Part shown: piece by piece, positions 1 through 5,173 of the stretch
Position numbering within the stretch: position 1 is the first letter of the stretch
Layout of the letters: the number at the start of each line of letters is the position of its first letter
Source of the DNA: Bacteroidales bacterium UBA4353
Lineage (GTDB): Bacteria > Bacteroidota > Bacteroidia > Bacteroidales > Paludibacteraceae
Direction of reading: 5' to 3'
Length of the DNA: 13,030 bases
Assembly: GCA_002394025.1 (NCBI GenBank)
Contig: DGSV01000030.1
Coordinates: forward strand, 1 to 13,030
Notes under the pieces: model-generated
Databases searched by the model: none
What the model saw: the letters and a program-made list of their open reading frames with translations, nothing else
What the model was told of the DNA's origin: nothing
Translations under genes and position numbers: made by a program

Positions 1-10
1 ACTAAATAAA

Positions 11-40
11 TTGTCAAATAGTAAATTGTCAAATAGTAAA
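11..40. repeat. 15-nt tandem repeat, left copy (two perfect units)
   Basis: Two identical units of TTGTCAAATAGTAAA lie at 11-25 and 26-40, followed by TTGG and then a G+C-rich hairpin element. The same unit occurs at 5131-5160 and 12927-12971, always in this orientation. It is intergenic wherever seen here. In one frame it reads Ile-Val-Lys-stop-stop. No function is known to me. Confidence 0.9.
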
Positions 41-49
41 TTGGTATTA

Positions 50-74
50 CCCCTCCGCCCTTCGGGCACCTCCC
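50..74. repeat. G+C-rich hairpin element, left partial copy
   Basis: The stretch carries the first hairpin of an element also present at 251-298 and 12978-13026: GCCC-TTC-GGGC flanked by CCCCTCC and ACCTCCC. The second, longer hairpin of the other copies is missing, so this copy is truncated. It resembles dispersed intergenic palindromes (REP-like) in style; the family assignment is inference. Confidence 0.75.
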
Positions 75-83
75 ATTACGATA

Positions 84-117
84 TTTAAGAAGTTGAGAAG
101 TTTAAGAAGTTGAGAAG
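84..117. repeat. 17-nt perfect tandem duplication
   Basis: TTTAAGAAGTTGAGAAG occurs at 84-100 and again, unchanged, at 101-117, followed by a further partial TTGAGA. It is intergenic and seems to be a simple slippage repeat. From here to the CTAG arrays (118-203) I see no gene or structured element, only a short G+C-rich patch near 155-180. Confidence 0.85.
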
Positions 118-203
118 TTGAGACATTAGATTTGACACGGATTGAATGTAAATGGAGCGCGGTAGCCGCCCCGCCCCCCAAAAAAACTATGAAACCCGAA
201 CAA

Positions 204-421
204 CTAGAAAGCTAGAAGAACTAGAAAAACTAGAAAAGCTAGAAAGTTTCTACCCCTCCGCCCTGCGGGCACCTCCCCTTCCAAAGGTAGGGGAGGAGCT
301 TTTGACACCACAAATACTAGAAATACTAGAAATACTAGAACAACTAGAAATACTAGAACAACCAGAAATACTAGAATAACTAGAATCCCTAGAAAAGCAT
401 AGGAAGCATAGAAAGCTAGAA
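204..421. repeat. 9-nt CTAG-rich tandem arrays
   Basis: There are two arrays, split by a hairpin element at 251-298. The left one (about 204-246) has units such as CTAGAAGAA. The right one runs in strict 9-nt register from 314 to 421 with twelve units, mostly ATACTAGAA, CAACTAGAA or TAACTAGAA, and degenerate units (AAGCATAGG, AAGCATAGA) near its end. About 14 CTAG tetranucleotides fall within roughly 220 bases. The array stops 2 bases short of the stop codon of the ABC ATPase gene. Open frames through it encode only low-complexity peptide and are not taken as genes. Confidence 0.85.
251..298. repeat. G+C-rich double-hairpin element, middle copy
   Basis: The element holds two adjacent inverted repeats: GCCC-TGC-GGGC, then CCTCCCCTTCC-AAA-GGTAGGGGAGG shown as stem-loop-stem with one mismatch. 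It matches 12978-13026 apart from loop and mismatch positions. It lies downstream of the leftward ABC ATPase gene and could act as a terminator or mRNA 3'-end structure, but no U-tract was seen, so that role is inference. Confidence 0.75.
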
Positions 422-423
422 AA

Positions 424-1098
424 CTACCGGAATTCTGTTTGGAGTTGCTCGGTGGTTGTGGGCCGCAGTACGCCATTGCGCAAGAGCACTACTCGTGTGC
501 ATATCGCACTTATTTCCTGCATGATATGCGTAGAAAGCAGTATAGCTCGCTGAGGGGCTATACTTTTGATAAGTTGGTGCAGGTCAGCGAGTTGTCGTGG
601 GTCAAGTCCCGTGGTAGGTTCATCAAGTATTAGCAATGCCGGGTCGTGAATCATCGCCGCGGCGAGCCCCACGCGTTGGCGCGTACCTTTTGATAGTGTG
701 CCTAATGTTTGTCGTGTATATTGTTCGAGTGACAGATGTTCTATAAGTTCCTTCGCACGCTTGTCGGCGAGGTGTGAGTCAAGGTGGTAGTAAGCCGCCA
801 CATCACGCAGGTATTCAGCGATATACAGTTCATTATATAGCGGATTATTTTCGGGCAAGTAACCTACCATGCTCATTGCCTGATGGTGGTTTGATGTGAC
901 GTCATAGCCTCCAATGGTGATAGAGCCTGTACCGCGTAGCACTCCCGTGATGAGTTTCATGAGTGTTGACTTGCCGGCTCCATTTTCGCCAACGAGTCCG
1001 AGCACTTCACCGCGAGCAAGCGTGAGTTCAACACCACGCAACACTTCATGGTTACCGAAAGATTTACGTAAATCACGTATTTCAAGTATATTTTCCAT
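424..1098 (-). CDS. GldA-like ABC transporter ATP-binding protein, C-terminally short
   Basis: This is a cytoplasmic nucleotide-binding subunit expected to hydrolyse ATP for an ABC-2-type membrane partner. The 224 residues carry every ATPase motif: Walker A GENGAGKST (37-45), a GYLPE segment in the Q-loop region (79-83), the signature LSKGT followed by RQRVGLA (135-146), Walker B LLILDE (155-160), D-loop GLDP and the H-loop histidine (H191 in STHIMQE). The YLPENNPLY and LSKGxRQR wording is typical of GldA, the gliding-motility ATPase of Bacteroidota. GldA proteins are usually about 300 residues; this one stops just after the ATPase core, exactly where a 9-nt CTAG array starts, so the C-terminal domain has probably been lost. 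No permease gene is in the window. A TAATTTTG -7 box lies upstream. It may be a different short ABC ATPase of normal length, or a decaying gldA paralogue. Confidence 0.85.
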   Translation of the reverse strand: MENILEIRDLRKSFGNHEVLRGVELTLARGEVLGLVGENGAGKSTLMKLITGVLRGTGSITIGGYDVTSNHHQAMSMVGYLPENNPLYNELYIAEYLRDVAAYYHLDSHLADKRAKELIEHLSLEQYTRQTLGTLSKGTRQRVGLAAAMIHDPALLILDEPTTGLDPRQLADLHQLIKSIAPQRAILLSTHIMQEISAICTRVVLLRNGVLRPTTTEQLQTEFR

Positions 1099-1129
1099 CG
1101 CTAAATACTATTACCTGTTATCAAGTACA

Positions 1130-1137
1130 CAAAATTA
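1130..1137 (-). promoter_or_regulatory. Probable -7 promoter box of the ABC ATPase gene
   Basis: Read on the minus strand this is TAATTTTG, a full match to the Bacteroidota -7 consensus TAnnTTTG, about 31 bases upstream of the ATG. I see no TTTG at the usual 19-21 base spacing; the nearest one (1150-1153) is only 12 bases away, so the -33 part is weak. Confidence 0.5.
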
Positions 1138-1170
1138 CGTTTTTTTTTGCAAAATAATGGTGCTACAGCC

Positions 1171-1200
1171 TTGTTTTTTGTCAATTAATTAGTAACTTTG
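1171..1200 (+). promoter_or_regulatory. Probable promoter of the 57-residue membrane protein
   Basis: The -7 box TAACTTTG (1193-1200) fits TAnnTTTG exactly. A TTG at 1171-1173, 19 bases upstream, could serve as the -33 element. The ATG at 1249 would leave a leader of about 40 bases. This box and the one at 1130-1137 diverge, so one 150-base gap drives both flanking genes. Confidence 0.5.
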
Positions 1201-1248
1201 CCATACGACAAATGTCTATTTAAGGAATTTAGTAAAAAATAATATATT

Positions 1249-1422
1249 ATGAAAAGCAACCTGAAATATCTTGGTGTATTGTTATCGTTGATAGGTGTGG
1301 TAATTCTTGCCGTGTATCATTTTTCCGGTTCTACGAGTAATGCCATGCTTATTTGTGCGGCGATATGCGTAATTTTTGGTCCTGTGGTGTACGGTCTGTT
1401 GGCTAAATACGCCAAGGATTAA
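1249..1422 (+). CDS. Small two-helix membrane protein (57 residues)
   Basis: The frame is ATG (1249-1251) to TAA (1420-1422), 57 residues, beginning MKSNLKYLGV and ending GLLAKYAKD. Two hydrophobic stretches, roughly residues 8-24 and 31-51, are joined by a short polar turn (HFSGSTSN), so it should be a helical hairpin in the inner membrane with Lys-bearing ends. It is not similar to any family I can name. It is the only + strand gene, has its own -7 box, and its last 4 bases overlap the end of the convergent TPR/PD40 gene. Small proteins of this shape are common in Bacteroidales and often lack annotation. The case for a real gene rests on the promoter, the typical MK start, the composition and the clean fit between neighbours. 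Confidence 0.7.
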   Translation: MKSNLKYLGVLLSLIGVVILAVYHFSGSTSNAMLICAAICVIFGPVVYGLLAKYAKD

Positions 1423-2771
1423 TTTTTTAGCATTTTCTTCTCTTGTTCTCTAATATTTATCAGGAGCCTGTTGGTTTCTGATAAATGTTGTTGTATGTCG
1501 TTTTCGATATTGATAATGGCCTGCTTGAGCATTATTTTTTCGGCTTGTGAGGCATAGTGATATCTTTCTCTCATGTCTTCTATTCGTTTGCGCAGAGTAC
1601 GCAATTCCTCTTGCCTGTCAACGAGTATGAGGTAGTTATGTCTTGCGCTGTCAGAACGGAAGTCGCTCAGGTGGTGATAGACTATGTTATCAGCCATTTC
1701 TATCATTATGCTGTCTTTGTGGTTTTGATGTTCTTTGTTATCGTTTTTTATCCGCGTAGTCATGTCTTGTCGCCATATTCGTGGTGCTGTAAGGCTGGCG
1801 CGCTGTATCATACTGTCGGGGGAGCATGGTCCTACAAGTTGTGTCTCGGCATTGGGCACAAAGGTGTAAATCATTAGTTTGCCCGCGGGTTGACGGCGGT
1901 CAGTACACCAATAGCCGATGCCTTTGTTTTCATCGATGGCAAGCATAAAGTCGTTATCCGGTGAGTTATAGGGAAATCCTATGTTTTCGGGTGTCAGATA
2001 GCGGTCGGTGGCATTATTATAACTTGTGACAAATATGTCGTAGCCTCCCATGCTTTTTTCGCCCTGTGCCGCGAAGTACAGCGTAGCTCCATCGGGCATA
2101 AGGAATGGGTAGTTGACGCTTGGCATAGTGTCAATGGGTAGTGATTGTGGTGCTTCCCAACCATCAATGAGTCTGTCGCTACGCCATAGTATGCCATCTC
2201 GTGCTTCTATGCGTTGATCGCCGCGCTGGTTGGTATATGAGGCTGTATTGCCGCTGACGGCGAGTGTTCCGGCGTCAGCGCTCAGGCGGTAGCAGTTAAG
2301 GAATGTTTCCCGGCTGACCTGCTGACTATCGATGATGGCTATATCGGCTATGCGGCGCATATAGTGACGCGCAATGGTGCACTCGCGGCGCATGGTTTCC
2401 GCATGGCTTATACGGTTTTCTTCTGTTGGCTCTGTGGCGAGGTATTCCTCGATGGCTGTGAGCGCCTGCTCGAAGCGGTAGCAGTTGCGATAGCATATTG
2501 CTAAGTAGTAATAAGCAAGGGTATATCGCGCCGCTGATTTTTCGAAAAGGGGTATTGCCGCGGCATAGCGCCCGGTCTGCTGCATACAGCGTGCCGTACG
2601 ATACTGATACAGAGTGTTATTGGGGGCTGTGCGCAGCAATTGCTCATATTGCTCAAGAGCCTTGTCATAGGTTCCTGCGGTGAAGAGTTTTTCGGCATTA
2701 CGCGCGTCCTGAGCATTGAGCGTCAGGCACATAGCTATAGCCATTATTAATACTGTCAGGCGTGTCATCAT
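1419..2771 (-). CDS. Secreted TPR / PD40 / coiled-coil protein (PorE-like, no OmpA domain)
   Basis: The 450-residue product begins with a signal peptide (1-20, likely cut at LNA|QD). Residues about 23-110 look like TPR helices (AEKLFTAGTYDKALEQYEQL and similar). Residues about 205-305 carry PD40/WD40-like beta-propeller motifs: YPFLMPDGATLYFAAQ, GGYDIFVTSYN, and SPDNDFMLAIDENKGIGYW. Residues about 385-449 form a charged coiled coil. The TPR plus PD40 order is that of PorE and other T9SS-associated envelope proteins, but the peptidoglycan-binding OmpA domain that usually follows is absent and the coiled coil takes its place. It should be periplasmic or at the outer membrane. Its ATG overlaps the stop of the upstream ATPase gene (ATGA, 2768-2771), so translation is probably coupled. 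A second ATG follows directly. A direct part in T9SS is inference. Confidence 0.8.
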   Translation of the reverse strand: MMTRLTVLIMAIAMCLTLNAQDARNAEKLFTAGTYDKALEQYEQLLRTAPNNTLYQYRTARCMQQTGRYAAAIPLFEKSAARYTLAYYYLAICYRNCYRFEQALTAIEEYLATEPTEENRISHAETMRRECTIARHYMRRIADIAIIDSQQVSRETFLNCYRLSADAGTLAVSGNTASYTNQRGDQRIEARDGILWRSDRLIDGWEAPQSLPIDTMPSVNYPFLMPDGATLYFAAQGEKSMGGYDIFVTSYNNATDRYLTPENIGFPYNSPDNDFMLAIDENKGIGYWCTDRRQPAGKLMIYTFVPNAETQLVGPCSPDSMIQRASLTAPRIWRQDMTTRIKNDNKEHQNHKDSIMIEMADNIVYHHLSDFRSDSARHNYLILVDRQEELRTLRKRIEDMRERYHYASQAEKIMLKQAIINIENDIQQHLSETNRLLINIREQEKKMLKN

Positions 2772-4327
2772 TTGCTCATAGTGCCGAAGAGGTTGCGTAT
2801 TATGCCGTTACCGACTTCTCGGAGCACCGTTGAGAGGATACTGGTTCCGGCTTGTTGGGCTATGGATTTTGCGGATTTGGTCTTTCCGCCTGTCAGCGAG
2901 CGCACTATATTGCCGCTGACCTGTCGTGTGACGCTGCTCATGCCGCTATTGAGGCCTTTTTCTATTGCCGATTTCTTCTGCCGTCCGGTGCCTGAACTTG
3001 TCGTTTTTTTGTTCTCGACTTGTTGCTGCTCGTCTTGTTGTTCCTGTTCTTTGGCAGCCATAATGTCTTCGTATGCTGACTGTCGGTCTATGGCGTTTTC
3101 ATATTTTCCATAGAGATCCGAGGCTTGTATTTCGGCTCGGCGGCGGTCATCGTTGATGGCTCCCATGGAACTTTGCGGACACATGATTTTACAGCGTTGC
3201 ACCATGGTTGGTACGCCATCATTATCGAGCAGCGAAACAAGTGCCTCTCCCACCGCGAGGTCCGTGATGACGTCTTCGGTACTGAAATCGGGATTTTGGC
3301 GGAAGCTCTGTGCCGCGGCACGCACCGCTTTCTGCTCTGCGGGAGTGTAGGCGCGCAAGGCATGCTGTATGCGATTGCCAAGTTGGGCGAGAACACTATT
3401 GGGAATATCACTGGGGTTCTGGGTCACGAAATAGACACCGACACCTTTTGAGCGAATGAGTTTCACCACTTGCTCCACTTTGGTTATCAACGCTTTTGGT
3501 GCATCCTTAAAAAGCAGGTGCGCTTCGTCGAAGAAGAATACCATACGCGGTTTCTCGACATCGCCGAGTTCCGGCAGGCTCTCGAACAGTTCGCTTAGCA
3601 TCCATAGCAGGAATGTGGAATAGAGCATCGGGTGCTGAAAGAGTTTCACGCAATGGAGGATATTGACATATCCTTTGCCAGAGTCGTCGGTGCGCATCCA
3701 GTCGTTGATATCCAGCGCCGGTTCTCCGAAAAATATGTCGCCTCCTTCGTCCTCAAGCTGCAGCAGGTTGCGCTGTATGGCTCCCAGACTCTGTTTGCTG
3801 ACATTGCCGTAGGATGTTGTATATTCCGCGGCGTGTTCGCCGACGTAGTTAAGCATGGCTCGGAGGTCTTTGAGGTCAATGAGCAACAAACCGTTATCGT
3901 CAGCGATACGGAATATGATACTCAACACACCTTCCTGCACCTCTGTCAGTCCCAGCAGTCGGGAGAGCAGTATGGGACCCATTTCAGAAATAGTGGTGCG
4001 TACGGGGTGCCCTCCTTCGCCATAGACATCGAAGAAACGTACCGGGAAACGGCTAAATTCAAAGTCGTTGATGCCGAACTTATCGAGACGCTTACGGATA
4101 TTTTCGTTCATCTGCCCGGGTCGGCACAAACCGGCAATGTCGCCCTTGACATCGGCGAGAAACACCGGCACTCCCATCTGACTGAAAGACTCGGCAAGGA
4201 CTTCGAGAGTGATGGTCTTGCCCGTACCGGTAGCTCCGGCTATCAAGCCATGCCGGTTTGCCATACGAGGATAGAGATAAACATTGTCGGTTCCGCGACC
4301 AACAAAAATCTTATTATCGCAAATCAT
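2768..4327 (-). CDS. HerA/YjgR-like ATPase (DUF853 family)
   Basis: This is a cytoplasmic P-loop ATPase of the HerA/FtsK-like group. Across 519 residues it has the phosphate-binding loop GATGTGKT (31-38) after the typical lead-in FVGRGTDNVYLYPRMANRHG, a Walker B strand MVFFFDEAHLLF (262-273), the VTQNPSDIP segment (301-309) that includes a sensor-type Gln, and a Gly/Ser-rich helical tail (about 470-519) seen in DUF853 proteins. The family's substrate is not established; relation to HerA suggests movement on DNA, but no partner nuclease gene (NurA type) is present here. The start lies inside the remnant nucleotidyltransferase gene (14-base overlap), and the end is ATGA-coupled to the TPR/PD40 gene. 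Transcription probably begins at the box at 4567-4574. No Shine-Dalgarno sequence is visible. Confidence 0.9.
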   Translation of the reverse strand: MICDNKIFVGRGTDNVYLYPRMANRHGLIAGATGTGKTITLEVLAESFSQMGVPVFLADVKGDIAGLCRPGQMNENIRKRLDKFGINDFEFSRFPVRFFDVYGEGGHPVRTTISEMGPILLSRLLGLTEVQEGVLSIIFRIADDNGLLLIDLKDLRAMLNYVGEHAAEYTTSYGNVSKQSLGAIQRNLLQLEDEGGDIFFGEPALDINDWMRTDDSGKGYVNILHCVKLFQHPMLYSTFLLWMLSELFESLPELGDVEKPRMVFFFDEAHLLFKDAPKALITKVEQVVKLIRSKGVGVYFVTQNPSDIPNSVLAQLGNRIQHALRAYTPAEQKAVRAAAQSFRQNPDFSTEDVITDLAVGEALVSLLDNDGVPTMVQRCKIMCPQSSMGAINDDRRRAEIQASDLYGKYENAIDRQSAYEDIMAAKEQEQQDEQQQVENKKTTSSGTGRQKKSAIEKGLNSGMSSVTRQVSGNIVRSLTGGKTKSAKSIAQQAGTSILSTVLREVGNGIIRNLFGTMSK

Positions 4328-4548
4328 TGTAGTAAAGGAGGGGATTATCTTTGTTCTTCAAATTAGTAGCACACGCCTGATAAAACATTGTCGGCATAGA
4401 AACAAAAACATCAACGTCACTATTGTCATTATGCCCGCCTCGAGCCACTGAGCCAAACAATGCCAATGCTGTCATACCGTATTCTTTACTAAGTATATAT
4501 ATCAGCATGCTCACGCAAGATGTCAATATATTCTTGTGCTTTCTTCAT
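4314..4548 (-). pseudogene. Broken MNT-type nucleotidyltransferase (frameshifted, truncated)
   Basis: The original frame starts at ATG 4548-4546 and reads MKKAQEYIDILREHADIYT, then hits TAG at 4491-4489. Beyond it, in another frame, the family sequence continues as ILSKEYGMTALALFGSVARG and SDVDVFV, with the GS and DxD catalytic motif intact. The break falls in an alternating AT tract (4494-4502): removing 4 bases gives ADILSKEYGM, and adding 2 gives ADIYILSKEYGM, so slippage is the likely cause. The 3' part of the family is also missing: after LKNK the frame reads DNPLLYYNDLR and ends within the ATPase gene. MNT proteins of this kind usually reach about 95-100 residues and often pair with a HEPN partner in toxin-antitoxin modules; no HEPN gene is seen. 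This is therefore a remnant. A short product from an internal ATG (4526 or 4508) is possible but unlikely to work. Confidence 0.85.
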
Positions 4549-4566
4549 AATATCATCTTTACGATG

Positions 4567-4574
4567 CAAAGTTA
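4567..4574 (-). promoter_or_regulatory. -7 promoter box for the remnant and ATPase genes
   Basis: On the minus strand this reads TAACTTTG followed by CATCG, a full match to TAnnTTTG. Its first three bases are the TAA stop codon of the upstream 177-residue gene. It lies 18 bases before the remnant's ATG and about 240 before the ATPase start. No TTTG is seen at the normal -33 distance. Confidence 0.55.
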
Positions 4575-5105
4575 CGATTTTTTATTGAATATGCGTCGAT
4601 AAGTATTCAGAGAATACATCAGTGCCATGATTAACCACGGCAAACTTCCCGTTAGCGGTATCGGCGGTCCTACAGGTCCTCCCGGAGGTGCTACTGTGTT
4701 CTGTCTGACCGGTGTTTCATCCTCAAAATCCATAGCCACTTGTTCCGCTGTACGCCCTCCCGAGACTTTGGCTGCGGCAAAGGGCACGTTGAACGCCGGG
4801 AAACGCACGTTGCTGTATCCCGCCTCAAGTCCTGACCGGCGCCCGGCACGCGCGGCTCCGCTCTGCGGCATGGCGATGACGGGCATGGCGTGAACCGCGG
4901 GCGAAAAATCCTGATGCGTACGGGGAGAGACAACGAGGTAGTTGACCGACGAGCCGGGGGCCTGAAAGACTTTGTAGTTGACGTTTTCGGCACGCTGACG
5001 AGGAACATCACGATAGGCGGACGTACTGCGCATCGAGGTATTTTGAACTCCCCAAACTAATGATGAGAGGGATAGTATAGACAGTAACAAAATAGTTTTT
5101 TTCAT
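4572..5105 (-). CDS. Exported small protein with Gly/Pro motif, membrane helix and basic C-terminus
   Basis: I place the start at ATG 5105, giving MKKTILLLSILSLSSLVWG, a classic signal peptide; the upstream in-frame TTG is less likely. The mature part of the 177-residue protein is Arg- and Pro-rich with no fold I recognise. The C-terminus has three parts: a Gly/Pro run APPGGPVGPPIPL (139-151), a short hydrophobic helix SLPWLIMALMYSL (about 154-166), and a basic end YRRIFNKKS. That plan resembles surface-sorting tails (motif, helix, positive charges), and similar small proteins with a Pro/Gly-then-helix end occur in Bacteroidales, but I cannot name the family. It follows the giant surface protein after 56 bases on the same strand, so co-transcription is likely. 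A partnership is inference. Confidence 0.75.
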   Translation of the reverse strand: MKKTILLLSILSLSSLVWGVQNTSMRSTSAYRDVPRQRAENVNYKVFQAPGSSVNYLVVSPRTHQDFSPAVHAMPVIAMPQSGAARAGRRSGLEAGYSNVRFPAFNVPFAAAKVSGGRTAEQVAMDFEDETPVRQNTVAPPGGPVGPPIPLTGSLPWLIMALMYSLNTYRRIFNKKS

Positions 5106-5130
5106 GCAAATCACCAAATATTACAATAAT

Positions 5131-5160
5131 TTGTCAAATAGTACATTGTCAAATAGTAAA
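5131..5160. repeat. 15-nt tandem repeat, central copy (two units)
   Basis: TTGTCAAATAGTACA (5131-5145) and TTGTCAAATAGTAAA (5146-5160) fill most of the gap between the giant gene and the small tailed-protein gene. One base differs between the units. No G+C-rich hairpin element is attached here, unlike the copies at the window edges. Confidence 0.9.
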
Positions 5161-5173
5161 TCTACTTGACAAT
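5145..5173 (-). terminator. Hairpin spanning the giant gene's stop codon
   Basis: In the leftward transcript ATTGTCAAGTAG (5173-5162, the last codons and stop of the giant gene) can pair with CTATTTGACAAT (5156-5145, part of the 15-nt repeat) around a 5-base ATTTA loop. All 12 positions pair, one as G-U. No U-run follows, so it may be a weak terminator, a 3'-end stabiliser or an attenuator between the two genes. The structure is seen in the sequence; its role is inference. Confidence 0.45.

Noticed and set aside
152..379. Open frame on + encoding repeated LEILEILEQLE peptide
   Set aside because: It is a by-product of the 9-nt array and the hairpin element; low-complexity peptide with no promoter or conserved start.
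198..421. CRISPR-like array
   Set aside because: Units are 9 nt in direct tandem without spacers, and no cas genes are present.
204..476. Open frame on - with FLVFLVVLV repeats looking like membrane segments
   Set aside because: The hydrophobic run is just the reverse reading of the CTAG array, and its first part is a shadow of the ABC ATPase gene.
3632..4366. 244-residue open frame on + opposite the HerA-like ATPase
   Set aside because: The opposite strand carries clear ATPase motifs through the same bases; the + frame has no recognisable domain and no promoter.
4572..5117. Longer start (TTG at 5117) for the small tailed protein
   Set aside because: The ATG at 5105 begins directly with a standard MKK signal peptide; the extra four residues add nothing.
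5113..5122. AATATTTG as a promoter for the small tailed protein
   Set aside because: It misses one consensus base and is only about 10 bases from the ATG, leaving almost no leader; co-transcription from the giant gene is simpler.
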